A program made the translations under genes and the position numbers. Shown piece after piece: positions 52,183-59,894 of a stretch of DNA of 64,000 nt. Source of the stretch: Stutzerimonas stutzeri (GTDB lineage: Bacteria > Pseudomonadota > Gammaproteobacteria > Pseudomonadales > Pseudomonadaceae); contig DGLA01000016.1 of the NCBI GenBank assembly GCA_002387205.1, positions 124,001 to 188,000 on the forward strand, in the 5' to 3' direction. The first letter of the stretch is position 1; the number at the start of each line of letters is the position of its first letter. The notes beneath the pieces were generated by a model. The model did not search any database and was not told where the DNA came from. It was given only the letters and a program-made list of their open reading frames with translations.

Positions 52183-55100
52183 ATGGGCGCAGTATGGCGG
52201 TCCGACTCATCCCGGACGGGTAAAGGCAAACGTGCGCCGGTACCCAAGAAACCCGCAAATCAACCGAGACATGGCAGCCGTTTGGCTCGCCGTATGGGTC
52301 TGTTGCTGGGCGTTTCATTGTTGGCCGGTGGCGGATATGCCGCCTGGCATGAAATGCAGACCTCAAAGCTGCAGGCATTGTGGCTAAGCCGTTATGCCGA
52401 AAAGCTCGACTATGGGCTCGAATCCGGCGCCAGCTCGGCGATTCTGTTTCCGGCTGCCGGTCCGTTCGATCGTAGGCTGGGTTATGCGCAATTGCCGACC
52501 TTTCTCGAGCGGCTGACACAGCGCGGCTTCGATATCCAGCAGCAGGTGCGTTTTTCGCCAGCGCTGCAGCGCTACGCCGGCCATGGATTCTTTGTGCCTT
52601 ATCCGGAAAAGTCCCAGGCCGGGCTGACGATCGACGATTGCCGGGGCGAGCCGCTCTATACCAATAGCTATCCGCATCAGTACTACGGAAGCTTTGACGA
52701 TGTGCCGCCGCTGGTAGCGATGAGCCTGCTGTTCATCGAGGATCGGGGACTGCTTAATGCCGAACGGCCACGCGCCAATCCTGCTGTAGACTGGCCGCGC
52801 TTCACCATGGCTGCAGTCAGCCAGGTCGAGAAGAAGCTTGGTCTGCCAGTCCAGGCAGCCGGTGGTAGTACGCTGGCCACACAGGTCGAGAAGTATCGTC
52901 ACTCGCCGGAGGGCCGCACCGGAAATGCCGAAGAGAAGATTCGGCAAATGATCTCCGCCAGTGTGCGCACCTATCGTGAAGGCCAGCAGACCATGGCCAC
53001 GCGGCAGCGCATCGTTCGGGACTATCTCAATAGCGTGCCGCTTTCCGCTGCCTACGGGCATGGTGAGGTCCATGGCATCGCCGACGGCCTGCGCCTGTGG
53101 TACGGCGCCGACTTCGCCGAGGTCAACCGTCTGCTGGACTCGCGCTATAACGCCGGCACCAGCTACGCAGCGCAGGGACTGGCGCTGCGCCAGGTGCTCT
53201 CGCTGCTGATCGCCCAGCGGCGGCCGTCGTATTACCTGGGAGCAGGGCGCGACGACATGGCCGAACTGACCGACAGTCACATCCGCCTGCTGGCCAACGG
53301 TGGCGTAATTGGCACGCGGTTGCGTAACGCCGCGCTGCAGCAAAAGGTGACCTTTCGCGACTTGCGGCGCGAGCCCGGCATTCGCGAGGTGCCATCGAGC
53401 AAGGGCATTACGGCAGCGCGTATGCGCCTGAGCAACTTGTTGGGTGTGTCGCTGTACGATCTGGATCGTCTTGACCTGGCCGCGACCACACCGCTGCACT
53501 TCGAATTGCAGGAACGGATCAGCGACTACCTGCACCGCCTTGCCGATCCGGCCTTTGCCGGTGAAGCGGGCCTGTTCGGCGAACGCATGCTTTCACCGGA
53601 GCGCACCGGTGACGTGCGATACAGCTTTACCCTGTTCGAGCGCGGCGAGCAGGGCTTTCGTGTACGTGTACAGACGGACAACACCAACCAGCCGTTCGAC
53701 ATCAACGAGGGCAGCAAGCTCGAGCTGGGTTCGACGGCTAAATTGCGTGTGCTGACTACTTACCTCGAGGTCATCGCCGAACTGCATCAGCGTTATGCGC
53801 AGAGCGATGTCCCGACCTTGCGCAAGGCCGAGGCAGTTGATCCGCTGACGCGCTGGGCGCTGGGTTATCTGATCGAGCATGAGGACCGCAACCTGCCGGC
53901 AATGCTGGATGCGGCGCTCGAGCGGCGCTATTCGGCGAGCCCGGCCGAACGCTTCTTCACCGGTGCCGGCATGCACCGTTTCGGCAATTTCCGCCGGGAG
54001 GATGATGGCCGCCTGCCTACCATGCGTGAAGCGCTGCAGGAGTCCATCAACCTGCCATTCGTGAGGCTGATGCGTGATCTGGTGAGCTACAGCACCTACC
54101 AGACGTCCAACGGTGCCGAGCTGTTGAAACGCGACGACAACCCCAAGCGGCAGGAATATCTGCAACGTTTCGCCGACCGCGAAGGGTCGGTCTTCCTGCA
54201 GCGGTTCTGGCGCAAGTACCGGGACAAGAGCGCGGACGAGCGCATCGAAGCACTGTTGGACGGCATGCGCGCAACGCCGTCCAGGCTGGCAGCTGTGCAC
54301 CGCTACCTCATGCCCGAGGCGGACCGCGTGACCTTCGAGCGCTTTCTCAAGGCGCGCCTGCCAGGTTCGGAGCTCACCGAGAAGGCGGTCGACTCGCTCT
54401 ACGAACGCTATGCGCCAGGCGCCTACAGTTTGCCGGACCAGGGCTACATCGCCCGTGTCCACCCGCTGGATCTCTGGCTGCTGGGCTACCTGATCAAGCA
54501 TCCGGACGCTGGCATTACCGAGGTGATAGCGGCCAGTGCCGCCGAGCGCCAGGAGGTGTACGGCTGGTTGTTCCGCAGTCGTCACAAGAGCGCACGGGAT
54601 AGCCGCATCCGCATCATGCTCGAGGTGGAAGCGTTCACCGACATTCATCGGCGCTGGCAGCGCCTGGGCTATCCCTTCGATCATCTGGTGCCATCGCTGG
54701 CTACGGCTCTGGGCAGCTCTGGAGACCGGCCGGCGGCGTTGGCCGAGTTAATGGGGATCATCGTCAACGACGGTGTGCGGTTGCCCAGCGTGCGCATCGA
54801 CAGCCTGCATTTCGCCAGCGACACGCCCTATGAAACCCGCCTTGGCATCAAGCCGGATGTCGGGGTGCGGGTGCTGCCCAGTGAGGTCGCCACCGCGCTT
54901 CGCGAGGCCTTGGCCAGCGTCGTCGAGGGCGGCACGGCACGGCGTTTGCGCGGCAGTTTCATGATGGCCGATGGGGAGGCACTGCGCGTCGGTGGCAAGA
55001 CCGGGACCGGAGACAACCGGATCCAGACCGTGGGCGCAGGCGGACGGCTGATCAGTTCGCTGGCGCTGAACCGCACCGCCACCTTCGTTTTCTATCTTGG

Positions 55101-55308
55101 GCCGAATCACTTCGGTACGCTGACTGCCTATGTACCGGGCCGCGGGGCGGACAGCTTCCGCTTCACCTCTGCATTGCCAGTGCAGGTGCTCAAGGGCATG
55201 GCGCCGATACTGCAACCCTATCTCCAGCCTGGGGCGCAGACGCAATGCGAGCCGGTCGGCGAGCCGCTTAAGCCAACACTGACAGCCAGCAGTGAAGAGC
55301 GGTCCTGA
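52183..55308 (+). CDS. Large bifunctional penicillin-binding protein (GT51 plus transpeptidase)
   Basis: The product is 1041 aa, larger than PBP1a or PBP1b. A basic cytoplasmic tail and one membrane anchor (about 38-57) lead to a GT51 glycosyltransferase region: catalytic-type Glu186 in LLFIEDRGLLN, then AAGGSTLATQVEKYRH and a NAEEKIRQM segment. These motifs differ from class A PBPs (GGSTITQQLAKN). The transpeptidase part has S517-T-A-K520 (LGSTAKL) and K939-T-G (GGKTGTG), separated by about 420 residues instead of about 250, so it carries a long helical insert. It probably polymerises and crosslinks peptidoglycan in a special context. It stands alone, upstream of phzF. Confidence 0.85.
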   Translation: MGAVWRSDSSRTGKGKRAPVPKKPANQPRHGSRLARRMGLLLGVSLLAGGGYAAWHEMQTSKLQALWLSRYAEKLDYGLESGASSAILFPAAGPFDRRLGYAQLPTFLERLTQRGFDIQQQVRFSPALQRYAGHGFFVPYPEKSQAGLTIDDCRGEPLYTNSYPHQYYGSFDDVPPLVAMSLLFIEDRGLLNAERPRANPAVDWPRFTMAAVSQVEKKLGLPVQAAGGSTLATQVEKYRHSPEGRTGNAEEKIRQMISASVRTYREGQQTMATRQRIVRDYLNSVPLSAAYGHGEVHGIADGLRLWYGADFAEVNRLLDSRYNAGTSYAAQGLALRQVLSLLIAQRRPSYYLGAGRDDMAELTDSHIRLLANGGVIGTRLRNAALQQKVTFRDLRREPGIREVPSSKGITAARMRLSNLLGVSLYDLDRLDLAATTPLHFELQERISDYLHRLADPAFAGEAGLFGERMLSPERTGDVRYSFTLFERGEQGFRVRVQTDNTNQPFDINEGSKLELGSTAKLRVLTTYLEVIAELHQRYAQSDVPTLRKAEAVDPLTRWALGYLIEHEDRNLPAMLDAALERRYSASPAERFFTGAGMHRFGNFRREDDGRLPTMREALQESINLPFVRLMRDLVSYSTYQTSNGAELLKRDDNPKRQEYLQRFADREGSVFLQRFWRKYRDKSADERIEALLDGMRATPSRLAAVHRYLMPEADRVTFERFLKARLPGSELTEKAVDSLYERYAPGAYSLPDQGYIARVHPLDLWLLGYLIKHPDAGITEVIAASAAERQEVYGWLFRSRHKSARDSRIRIMLEVEAFTDIHRRWQRLGYPFDHLVPSLATALGSSGDRPAALAELMGIIVNDGVRLPSVRIDSLHFASDTPYETRLGIKPDVGVRVLPSEVATALREALASVVEGGTARRLRGSFMMADGEALRVGGKTGTGDNRIQTVGAGGRLISSLALNRTATFVFYLGPNHFGTLTAYVPGRGADSFRFTSALPVQVLKGMAPILQPYLQPGAQTQCEPVGEPLKPTLTASSEERS

Positions 55309-55446
55309 CGATGGCGGGTCGAGCGGCTGATAACACCTCACCGTTTCGGCCTGTCTCGCAGATGACCTTTGCCGATCGCCCCGCGCTCGGTGACACTCTC
55401 ACCCTTCATGACCCAGTGACGGGCTTTAATCAGGCGAGGGCGAGAG

Positions 55447-56238
55447 ATGAAACTGCCGATCTATCAGGTCGATGCATTCACCCAGGAGCGGTTCAAAGGC
55501 AACTCGGCGGCGGTCGTGCCGTTGGAGGATTGGCTGAGCGACGCCCAGATGCAGGCCATCGCCAGGGAGAACAACCTGTCGGAAACGGCCTTTCTGGTAC
55601 GTGAGCCTGACGGTGGTTTCCTCATTCGCTGGTTTTCGCCGCTAACCGAGATCGACTTCTGCGGGCACGCCACACTGGCCAGCGCTTTCGTATTGTTGGG
55701 GCAGAACCTGACGACGGCACCGCTCACCTTTCGTGCGGCTGCGGTAGGCGATATCAGCGTAGCTCAGCTGGACGATGGCTTGCTGGAAATGAGCTTTCCT
55801 AACCGTGCTCCGGAAGCGGTCGAGAACCCGCCGGTCGAACTGTTCAATGGTCTTGGGACGTTGCCGCAGGCGGTGCTGCGCAGCCGTCAGGCCTGGTTCG
55901 CAGTCTATGAAGACGAAGATCAGGTCTGCCAGTTGTCGCCCGATCTCGCCCTACTCAAGTCACTGGCGCCATTGGACGTCGTGGCTACCGCGCCGGGGCG
56001 GGACCAGGATTTCGTCTCGCGCTATTTCTGGCCAGCCAACGGCGGCGACGAAGACCCGGTGACCGGCTCCATCCATGCGGGGCTGGCGCCATACTGGAGT
56101 GAACGGCTGGGCAAGACGCAGCTGCTGGCGCTACAGGCATCAGCTCGCAGCGGGCTGCTGCATTGCCGGATCGAAGGCGAGCGGGTCCTCGTGGCCGGAC
56201 ACGCTGTTCTTTATCTTCAGGGCACGATCGAGATCTGA
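55447..56238 (+). CDS. PhzF-family isomerase-like protein
   Basis: The product is 263 aa with the diaminopimelate-epimerase-like fold. The family start IYQVDAFTQERFKGNSAAVV is followed by the catalytic glutamate in NNLSETAFLV and by FCGHATLASAFV. The C-terminal EDPVTGSIHAGLAPYW is the phosphate/substrate loop. Only PhzF itself has a known reaction (phenazine synthesis); no other phz genes are present, so this is an orphan member of unknown substrate, like yeast YHI9 or E. coli YddE. Confidence 0.92.
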   Translation: MKLPIYQVDAFTQERFKGNSAAVVPLEDWLSDAQMQAIARENNLSETAFLVREPDGGFLIRWFSPLTEIDFCGHATLASAFVLLGQNLTTAPLTFRAAAVGDISVAQLDDGLLEMSFPNRAPEAVENPPVELFNGLGTLPQAVLRSRQAWFAVYEDEDQVCQLSPDLALLKSLAPLDVVATAPGRDQDFVSRYFWPANGGDEDPVTGSIHAGLAPYWSERLGKTQLLALQASARSGLLHCRIEGERVLVAGHAVLYLQGTIEI

Positions 56239-56415
56239 CCGCGCGCTTGCTGGATGTCCTGTCGGCGAGGTCGAAGCTTCACTCGCTTACCGCTTGGCCA
56301 TCTGTTTGCACCTGTTCCGCCGGCTAGGTGGTTAGCTCTTCGCGTCGAAGGCGTGCCGCGCACCGCCGATCCCGGCATCATCCTCGATCCGCTCTACCGT
56401 TCTTCAAGGACCACT

Positions 56416-56781
56416 ATGATTCTCAAAGGCCTGACCTGGCTGGTCGTGCTGCAGCTGCTGGGCAACGTCATCCACCTCTCGCTGCTTCCGGCATTGCCTG
56501 GCCCTATCATCGGCATGTTGCTGCTGTTCGGCCTGCTGTTGCTGCGTCGAGGTATTCCCGAGCCCCTGGAAAAGACCGCTGCGCTGCTGCTGCAGTACCT
56601 GCCTCTGCTGTTGATCGTGCCGGCGGCAGGCATTATGACCAGTAGCGACGCCTTGCTCGCGGACCTGCCGGCCATCGCTGCCGGACTGGTCCTGTCGCTA
56701 ATGGTGACCGTGCCGTTTTGCGGTTGGCTGATGCAGGCACTGATCCGCCGCATGGATCGCAGGCGGGGAGACCAGCCATGA
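56416..56781 (+). CDS. lrgA: LrgA/CidA-family holin-like membrane protein
   Basis: The product is 121 aa from ATG 56416 with a CAAGGA ribosome site five bases upstream. It has four predicted membrane segments starting LVVLQLLGNVIHL, with the family motif LPGPIIGMLLLFGLLLL and YLPLLLIVPAAGIM. The family is described as holin or antiholin and as a pyruvate-linked transporter. It overlaps lrgB by four bases. The naming LrgA versus CidA cannot be settled by sequence. Confidence 0.9.
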   Translation: MILKGLTWLVVLQLLGNVIHLSLLPALPGPIIGMLLLFGLLLLRRGIPEPLEKTAALLLQYLPLLLIVPAAGIMTSSDALLADLPAIAAGLVLSLMVTVPFCGWLMQALIRRMDRRRGDQP

Positions 56782-57497
56782 GCGGTGTTGACTGGCAGGG
56801 CGTCTGGACCATGACGCTGGATCACCCGCTGTTCTCGGTGGCGCTGACGCTGATCGCGTTCCAGCTGGCCCTTGCGCTGTACCGTCGCAGTGGCTGGCTG
56901 ATACTGCAGCCGGTCATGGTGGGCATGCTGCTGGTTGTCGGCACGCTCTATCTGTGCGGGATCGACTACCAGAGCTACCGCGCCGACGCGTCGATAGTGG
57001 CCGTACTGGTCGGCCCGGCAACCGTGGCACTGGCGGTGCCGTTGTACCGGCATTTCCGTCGCATTCACGCGCTGTTCTGGCCCATCCTGATCACATTGAT
57101 CAGTGGCGGTGTGTTGGGCGTGGTCCTGACCTTGACGATCGCCGGTGCGCTGGGGGCGGACCTTAAAGTACTCATGAGCCTGTCGCCCAAGGCCGCGACC
57201 ATGCCGATTGCCATGCTGGTGGCCGAGCAGATCGGCGGCCTCGCTTCGCTGGCAGCGGTGTTCGTGATGCTTACAGGCGTGATCGGTACGGCGTTGGGTC
57301 CGCTGTTGCTGGGGTGGGCGGGTGTCGATCATCCGGCGGCGCGAGGGCTCAGTTATGGCATCAATGCGCACGCCATCGGCACGGCGCGAGCACTGGAGGA
57401 GGGCGATGAGTGTGGCGCCTTTGCGGCATTGGGGATGAGCTTGCTCGGGATCCTCATTGCCTTATTCCTACCGCTTTTGCTGACCTCCCTGTCTTGA
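56778..57497 (+). CDS. lrgB: LrgB/CidB-family membrane protein
   Basis: The product is 239 aa from ATG 56778. It is a membrane protein of the LrgB family with the blocks GWLILQPVMVGMLLVVGTLY, SLSPKAATMPIAMLVAEQIGG and GLSYGINAHAIGTARALEEG. It is coupled to lrgA (ATGA overlap); the two proteins act together in murein hydrolase control or pyruvate uptake. The stop is followed by a 349-base gap without genes. Confidence 0.93.
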   Translation: MSGVDWQGVWTMTLDHPLFSVALTLIAFQLALALYRRSGWLILQPVMVGMLLVVGTLYLCGIDYQSYRADASIVAVLVGPATVALAVPLYRHFRRIHALFWPILITLISGGVLGVVLTLTIAGALGADLKVLMSLSPKAATMPIAMLVAEQIGGLASLAAVFVMLTGVIGTALGPLLLGWAGVDHPAARGLSYGINAHAIGTARALEEGDECGAFAALGMSLLGILIALFLPLLLTSLS

Positions 57498-57846
57498 TCC
57501 CGAGTGGGTTGATCATCGAATTTGCCGATCTGTTTGTGCGGAATTATCCAACCAAACCGATGCCAATCGGATGGAGGATGGCCTCATCCCGGCACGAGAC
57601 CGTTCGGCAATCGCAGCGCCGTCTCAGGCTATCGCCATGAGCGCTACTGCCCGGCACCAACTCGGTTTGCCCAGGGCAGGCAGGCGCGAGAGCAAATGAT
57701 CGCCGATGCGCATGGCCCGACACTTTGTGCCGCTCCGATTGCCGAACAGGAGATCGGGCCGGCCCCCTGATGACGCGCCAGTCACGGGCGCATCGGGGAG
57801 CAGACCCGCCCCGGCACACATCAACCCAGAAAGAGGAAGCTTGAAC
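57498..57846. other. Intergenic region between lrgB and wrbA
   Basis: I see no gene in these 349 bases; the open frames have poor composition. A possible dyad, GATGACGCGCC with GGGCGCATC (57,771-57,796), lies about 50 bases before the wrbA start. The wrbA ribosome site AGAGGAAG is at the right edge. Confidence 0.4.
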
Positions 57847-58446
57847 ATGGCAAAGATTCTTGTGTTGTATCACTCGATGTATGGTCACGTTGAAACCATG
57901 GCCAACGCGGTTGCCGAGGGCGCACGGCGCGTCGAAGGTGCCGAGGTTACGGTCAAGCGTGTGCCCGAAACCATGCCCGAAGATGCGTTCAAGAACGCTG
58001 GTGGCAAGGTCGATCAGCAGGCGCCGATTGCCAGTCCGGCGGAACTCGCTGATTACGATGCCATCATCGTGGGCACGCCGACTCGCTTCGGCAACATGTC
58101 CAGCCAGATGCGCACCTTCTTCGACCAGACCGGAGGCCTATGGGCCAAGGGTGCGTTGCATGGCAAGGTTGCTAGCGTCTTCACCTCGACCGGTACCGGT
58201 GGCGGCCAGGAAATGACCATCACCTCGACCTGGACGACCCTGGCGCACCACGGAATGATCATCGTGCCCACCGGCTACGGCATTGGTGAGTTCTTCGACA
58301 TTTCCGAAGTGAACGGTGGTACGCCCTACGGTGCCTCGACCATCGCCGGTGGTGACGGCTCGCGTCAGCCGTCCAACAAGGAACTGACCATTGCCCGCTA
58401 TCAGGGCGAACACGTAGCCAAGGTCACGTCCAAACTGATGGGTTAG
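57847..58446 (+). CDS. wrbA: NAD(P)H:quinone oxidoreductase WrbA
   Basis: The flavodoxin-like FMN enzyme reduces quinones by two electrons and so avoids semiquinone radicals; it is RpoS-dependent in E. coli. The product is 199 aa from ATG 57847 (MAKILVLYHSMYGHVETMA), preceded by AGAGGAAG. The FMN-binding loops SMYGHVETM, GTPTRFGNMSSQMR and FTSTGTGGGQEMT are intact. The upstream frame to 57706 is not supported. Confidence 0.95.
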   Translation: MAKILVLYHSMYGHVETMANAVAEGARRVEGAEVTVKRVPETMPEDAFKNAGGKVDQQAPIASPAELADYDAIIVGTPTRFGNMSSQMRTFFDQTGGLWAKGALHGKVASVFTSTGTGGGQEMTITSTWTTLAHHGMIIVPTGYGIGEFFDISEVNGGTPYGASTIAGGDGSRQPSNKELTIARYQGEHVAKVTSKLMG

Positions 58447-58503
58447 GCCTGGTCCAGCGGCGCGAGGGAAGTCCTTCTGCGTCGCTGCATGACCCCGGTG
58501 GGC

Positions 58504-58992
58504 TTATTGCCCGTTCAGCAACAGGCCATACATCAGCTCGTCGACATAGCCTTCATCCGAGGCGCGCTTGTAGGCGGCTCGTTGAGTGCCTTCGTGGCGG
58601 AAACCAGATCGCTCGTAGAAGGCAATCGCCCGTGGGTTGTCCGCTTCGACCGTGAGCTCGATCCTCTTGATCCCAGCCCTGGACAGCCTGGCGATCGCAT
58701 CCTCCAACATTGCCCTTGCCACGCCTTGCCCTTTCATTCCAGGCGCTACGGCGAGCGTCCCAAGATAGGCCACATGGGCTGCTCGGCCAACATGGCGTTG
58801 TGCCTTGTAGAAGCCCTGTATCTGACCGGCCAGTTCATAGACGTAGAAGCAACCGCTGTCGAACAACGGATCGAAGACCTTGCCGAAGGCTTCACGCGGC
58901 ATGGGGTCGAAGCCGAGAAAGGGCACCACGTCTTCGTGCATGTAGATGTCGTAGACGCGATCGATGTCCTTGGGTGTGGCGAGTCTGCGCAT
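58504..58992 (-). CDS. GNAT-family N-acetyltransferase
   Basis: The product is 162 aa. The acetyl-CoA-binding motif A is LAVAPGMKGQGVARAMLEDA (about residues 79-98, with Q-x-x-G-x-A pattern), followed by motif B in NPRAIAFYERSGFRHEG. This resembles RimI-like and amino-group acetyltransferases acting on small molecules. A GGACGG ribosome site precedes ATG 58992. It is convergent with wrbA. Substrate unknown. Confidence 0.9.
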   Translation of the reverse strand: MRRLATPKDIDRVYDIYMHEDVVPFLGFDPMPREAFGKVFDPLFDSGCFYVYELAGQIQGFYKAQRHVGRAAHVAYLGTLAVAPGMKGQGVARAMLEDAIARLSRAGIKRIELTVEADNPRAIAFYERSGFRHEGTQRAAYKRASDEGYVDELMYGLLLNGQ

Positions 58993-59146
58993 GCATCCGT
59001 CCTCATATGATTTTTCCAGGCACTGATTCGGCTAGGTCGCCCCAAGCGTGCGCCTTGATGCGCAAGGTCAGCTCGCTGGAGCCTGGTTGCGGCGATAATG
59101 CTGCGACCAGAGCTTTTCTGCTCTTGGCCAATAAAGGATCAGCCTC

Positions 59147-59680
59147 GTGGTGACATTCGAAATCAAGCAGCTTAGTCCCGAACATTACCGTCAGCAGACC
59201 CGACGCAGCACCCTGATCGTGGTGGTGACCTTTGCAGTGCTCGCGATGGGCCTGGCATCCCTGGCGGTGGCGCTGCTGGGCGAGCCCGGTCGAGATGGCG
59301 TGATGTTGAACATGGCTGGCGTTGCCGCCGGGTTACTGCTGACGGTTGCGCTGGTACGCTGGGTTTACTGGCCAAAGCCTTGGATGGCATGTGCTGTGTA
59401 CGGCTGGCAGCTCAAGCGCAGCCTGATGCGGATAACGAATGTAATGCACCACATAACCACAGGTGTAGCGCAGGGCGATCCGAGTGCGATGAAGCTGCTG
59501 CGCTTTTACCATCTGGGTTTGATACAGATGCATGAGCTGGACGGCAATACCGGTTCGCTCAGCGAGATTCGTGGCGAAATCGATAGGCACCGTGACGTCA
59601 TGCAGGCGAAGGGGCTCGAAACGGAGCAGGTTCGCCTGGAGGCTGAATGGATCGAAGAGGTAAAGCGTTTCGCCGCGTGA
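59147..59680 (+). CDS. DUF3087 family membrane protein
   Basis: The product is 177 aa starting at GTG 59147. Two membrane segments (about 22-45 and 54-72) follow the N-terminal FEIKQLSPEHYRQQTRRSTL. The C-terminal half is cytoplasmic and helical (AMKLLRFYHLGLIQMHELDG, then GLETEQVRLEAEWIEEVKRF). This pattern matches the pseudomonad DUF3087 family as I recall it. Function unknown. Confidence 0.82.
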   Translation: MVTFEIKQLSPEHYRQQTRRSTLIVVVTFAVLAMGLASLAVALLGEPGRDGVMLNMAGVAAGLLLTVALVRWVYWPKPWMACAVYGWQLKRSLMRITNVMHHITTGVAQGDPSAMKLLRFYHLGLIQMHELDGNTGSLSEIRGEIDRHRDVMQAKGLETEQVRLEAEWIEEVKRFAA

Positions 59681-59783
59681 TTCAGCTTCCGTTTTTATTG
59701 TAGTGGCGAGGCAGTCTCCATCTACCTGGCAGGGCGCGCTCCGGGTAATATCTGCCGCTCGGCAAGCAGCCTGCAGCCGAACC

Positions 59784-59868
59784 CTCCTCACGTTCGCGAG
59801 GAGCACGAACACCCAAGGCGGTCCTCCCGACAATGCTGTTGTTCAAGCGGAACGCCAAGGTCCGCCTT
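59784..59868 (+). other. Two hairpins in the bglX leader
   Basis: CTCCTC (59784-59789) pairs with GAGGAG (59798-59803). AAGGCGG-T-CCT (59815-59825) pairs with AGG-T-CCGCCTT (59858-59868) across a 32-base loop. Both lie in the 214-base region before bglX. The second stem ends 26 bases before the start codon. They may act on mRNA stability or translation; no known riboswitch is recognised. Confidence 0.35.
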
Positions 59869-59894
59869 AACGCCTTGCAAGCCAGGAATTTTCA

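Noticed and set aside
52384..53535. 383-codon minus-strand open frame opposite the penicillin-binding protein
   Set aside because: The plus-strand protein has consistent domains; the antisense frame does not.
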